From: Sphingopyxis sp. PET50
GTDB lineage: Bacteria > Pseudomonadota > Alphaproteobacteria > Sphingomonadales > Sphingomonadaceae
Assembly: GCF_025244705.1 (NCBI RefSeq)
Contig: NZ_CP104207.1
Location: 1,736,001-1,800,000 of the forward strand
Direction of reading: 5' to 3'
Length of the DNA: 64,000 bases
Shown: positions 10,413 to 17,686 of the stretch, piece by piece
Layout: each line of letters starts with the position of its first letter
Position numbering within the stretch: the stretch's first letter is position 1
Position numbers and translations under genes: made by a program
The notes under the pieces: model-generated
The model's input: the letters and a program-made list of their open reading frames with translations, nothing else
Told to the model about the DNA's origin: nothing
Database searches by the model: none

Positions 10413-10492
10413 GGGACCGCTGCGCCGCGGCGGGATGCCCTGTCTGGAGCGGATGGCAAGCGTTGCTCCCAGCCGCCGCGCCAGTGAATGTG

Positions 10493-10510
10493 GAGACCGC
10501 TACCGGTCTC
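10493..10510. repeat. Small hairpin GAGACCG/CGGTCTC
   Basis: A perfect 7-bp inverted repeat with a CTAC loop lies in the 263-bp gap between radC and the enoyl-CoA hydratase gene. A nearly identical GAGACC/GGTCTC hairpin sits inside the intergenic repeat near 48.72 kb, with similar GCGCCAG bases upstream of both. Nothing else recognisable is in this gap. Confidence 0.4.
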
Positions 10511-10675
10511 TTCGGGAGCCGATGGCGGCGCCCACCTTCGCGCCGCCGCAGCCTCGCATTTCGTCCAGATGCCCCTCCTCCCGTCCCCCCTTGCACTGGC
10601 CGCTCAAATCGGTCACAACTTTACGTGAACGTAAAGGTAAAGCCCGACGTCACCCCGCGAGAGGAGTTCTTCCCC

Positions 10676-11476
10676 ATGACGACCCCGACCTATGAGACGA
10701 TCAAGCTCGACATCGCCGACCATGTCGCGACGATCACGCTGAACCGCCCCGAACGCCTCAACTCGATGCCGCCCGCGATGGCCGACGAGATTCGCGATGC
10801 GCTCGATCACCTGCCCCTCCTCGGGGCGCGCGCGCTGCTCATTACCGGCGAGGGGCGCGGCTTCTGCTCGGGGGCCGACCTTGGCGGCGACCGCGCGGCA
10901 TCGGCGGTCGGGGGCGGCGCAAACAGCCGCAAGGCGCTGCGCACCAGCTACAACCCGATGCTGCTGGCGCTCGCCAATCTCGACATTCCCGTCGTCACCG
11001 CGGTGAACGGCCCCGCGGCGGGCATCGGCTGCAGCCTCGGGCTGTCGGGCGACTTCACCTTCGTCGGCAAATCGGGCTATTTCCTCCAGGCCTTCGTCAA
11101 CATCGGGCTCGTTCCCGACGGCGGCTCGTCGTGGCTGCTGCCACGCCTCGTCGGCCTGCCGCGCGCGGCGCAGATGATGATGCTCGGCGAAAAGATCGGC
11201 GGCGAACAGGCGGCCGAATGGGGGCTGGTCTACAAGTGCGTCGAGGACGCCGACCTGCTGACCGAGGCCCGCGCGCTCGCGACGCGCCTTGCGAACGGCC
11301 CGACGGTGTCGCTGGGCACGATGCGCCAGATTCTGCGCGCCGGCCTGTCGCAAAGCTATGCCGAAACGCTCGACGCCGAGGCGAAGGGCCAGTTCGTCGC
11401 CGGCAACAGCGAGGATGCGGTCGAGGGCGTGCTGGCGTTCCAGGAAAAGCGCAAGACGGCGTTCAAGGGGAAGTAA
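10676..11476 (+). CDS. Enoyl-CoA hydratase/isomerase family protein
   Basis: A complete crotonase-fold protein of 266 residues that hydrates or isomerises an enoyl-CoA. It has the CoA/oxyanion-hole segments GRGFCSGADLGG (about residues 59-70) and NGPAAGIGCSLGLSGD (about 107-122), and LVPDGGSSWLLPRLVG, where an Asp stands at the usual catalytic Glu region (xPDGG, typical of PaaG/FadB1-like members). The ATG is chosen because AGAGGAG lies 9 bases upstream; the open frame extends far upstream without a start signal. It stands alone, far from the main catabolic island. Confidence 0.9.
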   Translation: MTTPTYETIKLDIADHVATITLNRPERLNSMPPAMADEIRDALDHLPLLGARALLITGEGRGFCSGADLGGDRAASAVGGGANSRKALRTSYNPMLLALANLDIPVVTAVNGPAAGIGCSLGLSGDFTFVGKSGYFLQAFVNIGLVPDGGSSWLLPRLVGLPRAAQMMMLGEKIGGEQAAEWGLVYKCVEDADLLTEARALATRLANGPTVSLGTMRQILRAGLSQSYAETLDAEAKGQFVAGNSEDAVEGVLAFQEKRKTAFKGK

Positions 11477-11482
11477 GCAAAA

Positions 11483-11646
11483 AGCCCCTCCCCTTCAGGA
11501 GTGTCAGGTAAACCGTCCGGGGGACGGTTTACCTGACACTGGGTTGGGGTGGGGGCCCGAAACCTTGTGCGAGGCCGCTGCCCCCCACCCGCTGCGACTA
11601 ACGAACAAGTTCGTAAGTCTCGCTGCCCTCCCCTGAAGGAGAGGGC
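11483..11646. repeat. Intergenic composite repeat, first of three
   Basis: The outer arms are CCCCTCCCCTTCAGG and CCCTCCCCTGAAGGAGAGGG, with the internal GGTTGGGGTGGGGG and CCCCCCACCC blocks that also occur at 48.67 kb and 60.92 kb. It also holds an imperfect hairpin (ACTAACGAAC/GTTCGTAAGT near 11598-11620). It fills the convergent gap between the enoyl-CoA hydratase and HD-domain genes. Confidence 0.7.
11500..11540. repeat. 19-bp perfect palindrome nested in the composite repeat
   Basis: AGTGTCAGGTAAACCGTCC at 11500-11518 is followed by GGG and then its exact reverse complement at 11522-11540. It interrupts the head of the composite repeat, where the other two copies have a simple short hairpin. 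It has no T tract, so it does not look like a classical terminator. Confidence 0.85.
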
Positions 11647-11661
11647 TTTCCATCTGTCGCC

Positions 11662-12265
11662 CTACTCCGCCGCTTCCTCGACCATCGCCTTCTTGTAGAT
11701 GCTCGTGCGCGGATAGGAGCAGAGGCGCATCACCATCGGCTCGAAGAACTCCAGCGGCTCGCTGTCATAGTCGGGGTCGAACAGCCGGCGCGTCATATTT
11801 CTCGCAGAATTCCGCGCAGGCCGCGTAATGAGGATGATCCCTGAACTGGTCGCGCATGTCGCGGTCGAGGCCCAGATAGTGGAAGAAATAATGGCCCTGG
11901 AAAATCCCGTGATGCTGGACGATCCACAGATTCTCCTCTGACAGAAAGGGTTTCAGGATCGCCGCCGCGACGTCGGGATGATTGAACGCGCCGAGCGTAT
12001 CGCCGATATCGTGGAGCAGCGCCATCACGACATATTCCTCGTCGCGGCCGTCACGGTGGGCCCGCGTCGCAGTCTGCAGGCAATGTTCGAGGCGGTCGAC
12101 CGGAAAACCCCCGTAATCGCCGCCGAGCAGTTTCAGATGGTCGAGGATGCGTTTGCCGTTCTGCGGCGCGAACGCCTTCTGCTCGCGCGCGATGATATCC
12201 CAATCTTCCTGCGTCCCGTCGATCATCGAACGGAAGGACGCGTGATCGTGCGTCATATCGGTCAT
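11662..12265 (-). pseudogene. HD-domain protein, PhnZ/inositol-oxygenase-like, frameshifted near the C-terminus
   Basis: The HD metal site is in VMALLHDIGDTLGAF (about residues 82-96), with further ligands in HCLQTATRAHRDG and WIVQHHGIFQGHYF, the pattern of HD-family proteins related to mixed-valence diiron oxygenases. The exact reaction is unknown. As written the frame ends at 11765 with DAPAVRPRL. Removing one C at about 11785 (AGCCGGC to AGCGGC) continues it as DAPLFDPDYDSEPL to TAG at 11662, which matches the usual end of this family, for 200 residues. Start at 12265, after a GGAGAGG site. Confidence 0.75.
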
Positions 12266-12298
12266 GGCAGCCTCTCCTCTGGTTGGAGAGAGCCTAAA

Positions 12299-12946
12299 TT
12301 ATTCGTTCCAATTTGCAACGTTATAGCTGTGCAGCTCATCGCCGGTCAGGCACTGGCGCGGCGCGGCCGCCGGCAAAGCCGCGTCGCGATCGAGCGTCCC
12401 GGTCAGCAACCGCCGCGAAACGCCCATGCGGATCAGATAGCCGGAAACAGCCAGGCTCTGCCGCGCGACATCGGCCTCGCTCGTCGATCCCCCCGGCGGA
12501 TCATAAAAATGTCCAAGGTCGAACACCGCCGACGGATCGACCGATCGGACATGCCCGCTGAGGAACAGCAGGGCGCATGCGCCGGTGCATTCGGCTCCGG
12601 CGGGAACATGCGTCACGAAGCCGCCGATCGACCGGATGATCGCTCCGGCCTCCATCGCGCTGGTCCCGTCGCCACCCGCCGAATTGAAGTGGACGGCCCC
12701 GATATCGGGATGCTCGGCAAGCATGGCCTTGAGCCGCACCGGCAGATCGCGGTCGATTTTACCTTCGATCAACAGCGTCTCGCCACGCCCTTCGCGCTGT
12801 ATGCTCAGGCGCGCCTCGGGAAGATCCCAACCGGCGCGTGCCGGTTCGCACTTGCCGCCCGGCGCGCCCGGCGTCGCGGCAAGGAGCGGTAGCGCCAGCA
12901 ATGGCGCGAGCAGAAGACGCCTACCCGTCATCATTGTTCGCGACAT
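12299..12946 (-). CDS. Exported ClpP-like (COG3904-type) protein, paralog B
   Basis: The 215-residue product has a signal peptide (LLLAPLLALPLLAATPG) and a core related to the ClpP/SppA fold: strand-turn FNSAGGDGTSAM (about residues 88-99), ECTGACALLFLSGHVRSVDP, and a C-terminal YLIRMGVSRRLLTG. The ClpP catalytic Ser position, normally in GxSAS/ACxSA, is replaced by CTGACALLF, so activity is doubtful. It is a tandem paralog of the next gene. The start is supported by a strong AAGGAGGTGA site 9 bases upstream, which lies inside the end of its neighbour; the two genes overlap by 26 bp. Confidence 0.8.
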   Translation of the reverse strand: MSRTMMTGRRLLLAPLLALPLLAATPGAPGGKCEPARAGWDLPEARLSIQREGRGETLLIEGKIDRDLPVRLKAMLAEHPDIGAVHFNSAGGDGTSAMEAGAIIRSIGGFVTHVPAGAECTGACALLFLSGHVRSVDPSAVFDLGHFYDPPGGSTSEADVARQSLAVSGYLIRMGVSRRLLTGTLDRDAALPAAAPRQCLTGDELHSYNVANWNE

Positions 12947-13637
12947 TATAGGCTTTCACCTCCTTCTGCGTCAGGCAGCGGCGGGTCGACTTGTCGTCAT
13001 CGGTCGCGATGGCCTTCTGGCGGTACATGACGTCGGTCAGCAATTTCCGCGACACGCCCATCCGGATCAGGAAGTCATTGTCCTCGCTGGCCAGCAGGGC
13101 GGCATCCTGTTCGATGTCGCCGATCAGGTCGCGCGTCGCGTCGGTGCCCATCGCGACGCTCATGTCGATCGCACTGCGGTCGCCCGTGCGGGTGAACATA
13201 TGGACGATAAAAAGGCCGCCGGGATCGACGAGGCGCGGCTGGCCGCCCATGAAGACGAAATTGCACGCGCTGAAACAGGCCCATCCGCTGGGAATGCGCG
13301 TGATGATCCCCAGGTTGGAGCGCACGACCCGCCCGGCCGCATTCCCCGCCCGCGCGTCGCCGCCGGGCGAGCGCAGCCAGATTTCCTCGACATCGGGATT
13401 CGCCGCCAGCGCCTTGGTCAGGCGGTCGGGAAGCCCGGCGTCGATACGCCCTTCGGCCAGAAGAACCTTCATGCCGCCACGCACGACAGGCGTCAGCGTC
13501 ATCGTCGGATTCGCCGACCAGTTCGGATTGAGCGGGCACGTCGGGTTCGCCGGGTCCATCGGCGTCGCCGCCGTCAGGGACATCAAAGCGGCGAGCGCGG
13601 CGATCGGCCGCACGACCTTAGGCAGCCGCAATGACAT
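12921..13637 (-). CDS. Exported ClpP-like (COG3904-type) protein, paralog A
   Basis: The 238-residue product has a signal peptide (PIAALAALMSLTAATP) and the same ClpP-like core as the downstream gene: WLRSPGGDARAGNAAGR, then WACFSACNFVFMGGQPRLVDPGG, and C-terminal FLIRMGVSRKLLTD...RRCLTQKEVKAYNVAN. The conserved Cys pair in ACFSAC also occurs as CTGAC in the paralog. ATG 13637 is chosen because GGGTGAG lies 7 bases upstream; a GTG at 13649 would add four residues. It overlaps the upstream gene's end, so the three genes from 14186 to 12299 look like one operon. Confidence 0.8.
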   Translation of the reverse strand: MSLRLPKVVRPIAALAALMSLTAATPMDPANPTCPLNPNWSANPTMTLTPVVRGGMKVLLAEGRIDAGLPDRLTKALAANPDVEEIWLRSPGGDARAGNAAGRVVRSNLGIITRIPSGWACFSACNFVFMGGQPRLVDPGGLFIVHMFTRTGDRSAIDMSVAMGTDATRDLIGDIEQDAALLASEDNDFLIRMGVSRKLLTDVMYRQKAIATDDDKSTRRCLTQKEVKAYNVANNDDG

Positions 13638-14186
13638 AACGCGGCTCACCCGGCCCCTTGCACATGCGTTTCGACACGCGCGTTTCCTCGCCCTCGACGA
13701 TCACGACGTCGGTCACGTTCATGCACTTGCGGCCGCCGCTCTCGGTATTGATCGACGCCACCGTCGATGATCCGCTGACATTTTCGCGCGTCTCGCTGGT
13801 CCAGCTCTCGGTCGCCCCCACTTCCTCGCCGCGCGTGACGGCTTCGGTCGCCGCCGCGGCCTGCACCTGTTCGCCCGGATCGAGGCGGCAGGCGATCGCG
13901 TCGGTCAGCGTGCCGCTCACCGCCGAAATCGGCACATAGGAATATACGCCGGCCTTGCTCGCCGCGCTGCCGACCGCGCTGCGGATCACCCCGCCCAAAA
14001 TGGCGCGCCCAGCGCCGCTTCCCTTCTTGCCCTTGGGACAGCCGCCATTGTCATTGTCGCTGGAACTCGGCGCCGGACTTGGCGTCACCTTGCTCAGCAA
14101 TCCACCAAACTGCGCCTCGGCTTAGCGCTACCACCAGCAGGCATGCGGCCAGAGCCGTCGGCTGCCGCCAACAAAATCTTCCGCAT
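13618..14186 (-). pseudogene. Exported hypothetical protein, two frameshifts in the signal peptide
   Basis: From ATG 14186 the frame reads MRKILLAA and is then lost. Removing one base near 14160 and one near 14123 (GCTAAGC to GCTAGC) gives a signal peptide with ALAACLLVVALAEA followed by QFGGLLSKVTPSPAP, joining the long frame that ends at 13618. The repaired length is 188 residues. The mature part has a Gly/Ala-rich glycine-zipper-like segment (AGRAILGGVIRSAVGSAASKAG) and two Cys near the end; no function is known. It is the first gene of a set with the two ClpP-like genes. Confidence 0.6.
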
Positions 14187-14336
14187 TATTTTGCTCCACG
14201 CATGCACACCCGGACCGGGCAATATGCGATCCCCATAGCGCCCCTTCATGCCACCGGCAGTGATTTTCATCAACTCCCGCCGCAATGTCACCTAGACAGG
14301 TTGAATTAAGGGTGAATATGCATCACTAGCGATATC

Positions 14337-14783
14337 ATGCTGTCGCAAAAGACCCGCTATACGATCCGCGCCTTTCAGCATCTTGCCGACCATTGGGGCA
14401 AGGGCCAGGTGCAGCTTGCGGATATTGCGGAGGCACAGAATATCCCGCCCAAATTCCTGACCGTGATCCTGTCCGAAATGGCGCGCGAGGGCCTGCTCAT
14501 CTCGCAGCGCGGACGCGACGGCGGCTATCAGCTCGCGCTGCCGCCGATCGACATCAGCTATGGCGACCTCGTCCGGCTGACGCGCGGCTCGCTGGCGCTT
14601 GTCCCCTGCGCGGCGCGCAACGCGCACGAGCATTGCAAGAATTGCCTGCCCGAGGCCGATTGCCGGATGCGCAGCCTGATGCTGAAGGTCCGTGACGACA
14701 CGGCGGCGATCCTCGACCGCATCAGCCTCGCCGACCCGATCGAGATGCAGCCCCTGTTCGAAAAGGAAGAGGCGGCGGAATAA
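14337..14783 (+). CDS. Rrf2 family transcriptional regulator
   Basis: The 148-residue protein has an N-terminal winged helix (residues 1-75, with IAEAQNIPPKFLTVILSEMAREGLLISQRGRDGGYQL broken here into its HTH and wing) typical of Rrf2. Four cysteines follow with spacing C-x8-C-x2-C-x5-C (in PCAARNAHEHCKNCLPEADC), suitable for binding an iron-sulfur cluster, though the spacing differs from IscR. It may sense redox or iron state. It has its own upstream region, divergent from the exported-protein operon, and is followed by a strong terminator. No isc or suf genes lie nearby. Confidence 0.9.
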   Translation: MLSQKTRYTIRAFQHLADHWGKGQVQLADIAEAQNIPPKFLTVILSEMAREGLLISQRGRDGGYQLALPPIDISYGDLVRLTRGSLALVPCAARNAHEHCKNCLPEADCRMRSLMLKVRDDTAAILDRISLADPIEMQPLFEKEEAAE

Positions 14784-14802
14784 GCCGCTGCGGCGCGCAA
14801 CA

Positions 14803-14830
14803 AAAAAGGCCCGCGCAAGCGGGCCTTTTT
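14803..14830. terminator. Bidirectional Rho-independent terminator
   Basis: The stem AAGGCCCGC/GCGGGCCTT with a GCAA loop is flanked by an A run on the left and TTTTT on the right. It would stop transcription of the Rrf2 gene on the plus strand and of tRNA-Ala on the minus strand. Confidence 0.9.
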
Positions 14831-14838
14831 GTCTGAAA

Positions 14839-14914
14839 TGGTGGAGCCTAGCGGGATCGAACCGCTGACCTCCTGCATGCCATGCAGGCGCTCTCCCAGC
14901 TGAGCTAAGGCCCC
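14839..14914 (-). tRNA. tRNA-Ala (anticodon GGC)
   Basis: Reading the minus strand, the acceptor GGGGCCT pairs with AGGCTCC and is followed by an encoded CCA. The D arm is AGCTCAGCTGGGAGAGC, the anticodon stem CCTGC/GCAGG has loop ATGGCAT (anticodon GGC), and the T arm is GGTTCGATCC. It is 76 nt long. Confidence 0.97.
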
Positions 14915-15085
14915 GTGCCATTTCGATATGATCGCAATCGGGTGTCTGCGATCGGGTGGCCGCCTTTAGCAGCGCGGACGACCGATGCAAGGGGCCAATT
15001 GGCCCTTTGCGCAAAAAATCAGGTTTCGACGTCCTCGTCGTCGCCGGTCGCGACGCCCAGATCGTCGTCGCCGCCGAGATCGACG

Positions 15086-15343
15086 TCATTGTCGGGCGAG
15101 ATCGCTGTCGTCGTCGACATCGACGTCCAGATCCAGATCGTCATCGGCCTCCGGCTCCTTGACGACCTTGCCGGGCTTTTCGACTTCCTCGAACGGCATC
15201 GGCTGCTTCGATTTCAGCACCGATTCCGGGATCCAGGCATAGCCGCAATTGATGCAGCTGACCGGGTCATCCTTGGTCAGATCATAGAATCGGGTGGCAC
15301 ATTTCGGGCAGCTACGCTTCGTGCCCCATTCAGCCTTCACCAT
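15086..15343 (-). CDS. TIGR02300 family zinc-ribbon protein, possible C-terminal frameshift
   Basis: The product starts MVKAEWGTKRSCPKC and has a zinc ribbon made of CPKC and CINC (residues 12-33), then a Lys/Glu-rich linker and an Asp-rich tail. TIGR02300 proteins are small alphaproteobacterial proteins of unknown function. As written it ends DSDLARQ at 15086 (85 residues). If one extra base near 15094 is removed, or two lost bases are restored, the Asp-rich tail continues to a TGA at 15019 (107 residues), which is more like the acidic ends of the family. ATG 15343 is preferred over the long upstream extension because homology begins there. Confidence 0.8.
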   Translation of the reverse strand: MVKAEWGTKRSCPKCATRFYDLTKDDPVSCINCGYAWIPESVLKSKQPMPFEEVEKPGKVVKEPEADDDLDLDVDVDDDSDLARQ

Positions 15344-15468
15344 AAACGCCTCATAACCTTTTGGAAACAGGATAAAATATCGGAAAGAGAGACAGCAACT
15401 GGATGGCCGTCCGTCAAATCGGCGTGCGCCTTGCCAGATTGCAACGCCGCTGTCAAAAGCCGCACGCC

Positions 15469-16797
15469 ATGACCGATCAAAGTCCCAGCCCGCGCAGCTT
15501 TTCCGCCGCCGCTCCGCTCCAAGGTAGGATCGCGATCCCCGGGGACAAGAGCATCTCGCACCGCGCGCTGATGCTGTCGGCGCTGGCGGTCGGGACAAGC
15601 CGCGTCACCGGGCTGCTCGAAGGCCATGACGTGCTCGCCACCGCGGCGGCGATGCGCGCGATGGGGGCCGGCATCGAACGGCGCGACGGCGGCGAGTGGG
15701 TGATCGACGGCGTCGGGGTCGGCGGACTGCTGCAACCCCGCGCCGCGCTCGACATGGGCAACAGCGGCACCTCGACCCGCCTGCTGATGGGGCTCGTCGC
15801 CAGCCATCCGATCACCGCCACGTTCGTCGGCGACGCCAGCCTGTCGGGGCGCCCGATGGGCCGCGTCATCGACCCGCTGTCGGCGATGGGCGCCGATATA
15901 ACGGCCTCGCCCGGAGGGCGGCTGCCGCTGATGGTGCGCGGCCTCGCGCCCGCCATCCCCCTGTCCTACCGCCTGCCCGTCGCCTCGGCGCAGGTGAAGA
16001 GCGCCGTGCTGCTCGCGGGGCTCAACACGCCGGGCATCACCGAGGTGATCGAGCCGGTGCCGACGCGCGACCACAGCGAGCGGATGCTGAAAGGCTTCGG
16101 CGCCGACCTGAGCGTCGAAGCGGACGCCGGCGGCACCCGCCATATCCGCATCCGGGGCGAAGCCGAACTCGCGCCGCAAACGATCGTCGTTCCCGGCGAC
16201 CCCTCGTCGGCCGCCTTCTTCATCGTCGCGGCGCTGATCGTGCCGGGATCGGAGGTCACCATCGCCAATGTCGGCCTCAACCCGACGCGCGCGGGGCTGG
16301 TCGAGGTGCTGAAGGCGATGGGCGGCGACATCGAGCTTATCGACGCCCGCACTGTCGGCGGCGAACCGGTCGCCGACCTGCGCGTGCGCCACAGCGCGCT
16401 GAAGGGCATCGACGTCGATCCGGCCGTCGCGCCGAGCATGATCGACGAATTTCCGATCCTCTTCGTCGCCGCTGCGCTCGCCGAGGGGCGCACGACGACG
16501 ACCGGGCTCGACGAGCTGCGCGTCAAGGAAAGCGACCGCCTGGCGGTGATGGCGACCGGCCTGAAGGCGATCGGTGCGCGCGTCGCGGAGAGCGAGGACG
16601 GGCTCGTCATCGACGGCACCGGCGGCAACCTGCTGCCCGGCGGCGCGGGCATAGCCGACCATCTCGACCACCGCATCTGCATGAGCTTCGCCATCGCGGG
16701 CCTCGCCAGCAAGGCGCCGGTGACGATCGACGACATGGCGCCGGTGGCGACGAGCTTTCCGGGTTTCGAGGCTTTGCTCGAAAGTCTCCGGCGATGA
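15469..16797 (+). CDS. aroA: 3-phosphoshikimate 1-carboxyvinyltransferase (EPSP synthase)
   Basis: This enzyme joins phosphoenolpyruvate and shikimate 3-phosphate in the sixth step of the shikimate pathway. The 442-residue product has PGDKSISHRALML (about residues 25-37), the PEP-site LDMGNSGTSTRLLMG (about 92-106), SGRPMGRVIDPL, and RVKESDRLAVM near residue 350. The start MTDQSPSPRSF is chosen because the family's N-terminus begins soon after it; the frame extends upstream without need. It overlaps the next gene by 4 bp (ATGA), heading a three-gene unit with cmk. Confidence 0.97.
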   Translation: MTDQSPSPRSFSAAAPLQGRIAIPGDKSISHRALMLSALAVGTSRVTGLLEGHDVLATAAAMRAMGAGIERRDGGEWVIDGVGVGGLLQPRAALDMGNSGTSTRLLMGLVASHPITATFVGDASLSGRPMGRVIDPLSAMGADITASPGGRLPLMVRGLAPAIPLSYRLPVASAQVKSAVLLAGLNTPGITEVIEPVPTRDHSERMLKGFGADLSVEADAGGTRHIRIRGEAELAPQTIVVPGDPSSAAFFIVAALIVPGSEVTIANVGLNPTRAGLVEVLKAMGGDIELIDARTVGGEPVADLRVRHSALKGIDVDPAVAPSMIDEFPILFVAAALAEGRTTTTGLDELRVKESDRLAVMATGLKAIGARVAESEDGLVIDGTGGNLLPGGAGIADHLDHRICMSFAIAGLASKAPVTIDDMAPVATSFPGFEALLESLRR

Positions 16798-17060
16798 CGG
16801 CCTATGTCTCCGCGACCGCCGCAACGGTCATCGGCCTGTTCGGCAGCGCCATTTTCCTCGGCGCCTTCGTTTATGCCAATGCGGCGCGGACCATGGATCC
16901 GCTGCTGTTCAACGCGCTCAACCTGGTCGGCGCGATCTGCCTGCTCGTATCGCTGTCGGTCCATTTCAATCTCGCCGCCTTCGTCCTCGAAGCCTGTTGG
17001 GCGCTGATCGCGATCTGGGGCCTCGCCCGCGCGCTGCGCCGCCGGAACGCCGCGCCATGA
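16794..17060 (+). CDS. Small membrane protein, CBU_0592-like family
   Basis: The 88-residue product has three predicted membrane segments (VSATAATVIGLFGSAIFLGAF, LFNALNLVGAICLLVSLSV and AFVLEACWALIAIWGLAR) and a basic C-terminus. The NALNLVGA and CWALIA pattern matches small CBU_0592-type membrane proteins of unknown function. It overlaps aroA and cmk by 4 bp at each end, so it is translated as part of that operon. Confidence 0.85.
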   Translation: MTAYVSATAATVIGLFGSAIFLGAFVYANAARTMDPLLFNALNLVGAICLLVSLSVHFNLAAFVLEACWALIAIWGLARALRRRNAAP

Positions 17061-17686
17061 TCATCGCCGTCGACGGCCCCACCGCCTCGGGCAAGGGAAC
17101 CATCGCCAAGGCGCTCGCCGACCGTTTCGGGCTGCCGATGCTCGACACCGGGCTGCTCTACCGCGCGGTCGGCTACCAGACGCAGCTCAACCATGGCGAC
17201 GCCGACAAGGCCGACGACGCGCTGGCCGCCTGCAGCTTCCCCGACAGCCTGCTCGACGACCCGGCGCTGCGCTACGAGACCACCGGCGGCCTCGCGAGCC
17301 GCGTGTCGATCCACCCCGCAGTGCGCGCGGCGCTGTTTCAGCGCCAGGTCGATTTTGCGGGCCAGCCCGGTGGCGCGGTCCTCGACGGACGCGACATCGG
17401 CACCGTGATCGCCCCGCACGCCGATGCGAAGCTGTTCGTCACCGCGACCGCTGCCGAACGGGCGCATCGCCGCCATGCCGAAATGCGCGCGCGCGGCGTC
17501 GACGTGACCTATGAAGCCGTGCTCGCCGATATCCATGCCCGCGATGCCCGCGACACCGGCCGCGCCGAAGCGCCCTTGCTCCGCGCCGACGACGCGATGC
17601 TGCTCGACACGACGGCGATGGACCGCGAGGCCGCGATCGCCGCCGCCATCGCCTTCGTCGAGGGAAAGGTCAGGCGACCCAGTTGA
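17057..17686 (+). CDS. cmk: Cytidylate kinase
   Basis: The enzyme phosphorylates CMP and dCMP with ATP. The 209-residue product starts MIIAVDGPTASGKGT with the P-loop at residues 7-15; LDTGLLYRAVG follows, as does the substrate-binding GRDIGTVIAP (about residues 114-123) and RARGVDVTYEAVLADIHARDARD. The GPTASGKGT form is frequent in alphaproteobacterial Cmk. aroA-cmk-rpsA is a common order in this class; here the link to rpsA is broken by a cyclase gene on the opposite strand, whose end overlaps cmk by 17 bp. Confidence 0.96.
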   Translation: MIIAVDGPTASGKGTIAKALADRFGLPMLDTGLLYRAVGYQTQLNHGDADKADDALAACSFPDSLLDDPALRYETTGGLASRVSIHPAVRAALFQRQVDFAGQPGGAVLDGRDIGTVIAPHADAKLFVTATAAERAHRRHAEMRARGVDVTYEAVLADIHARDARDTGRAEAPLLRADDAMLLDTTAMDREAAIAAAIAFVEGKVRRPS

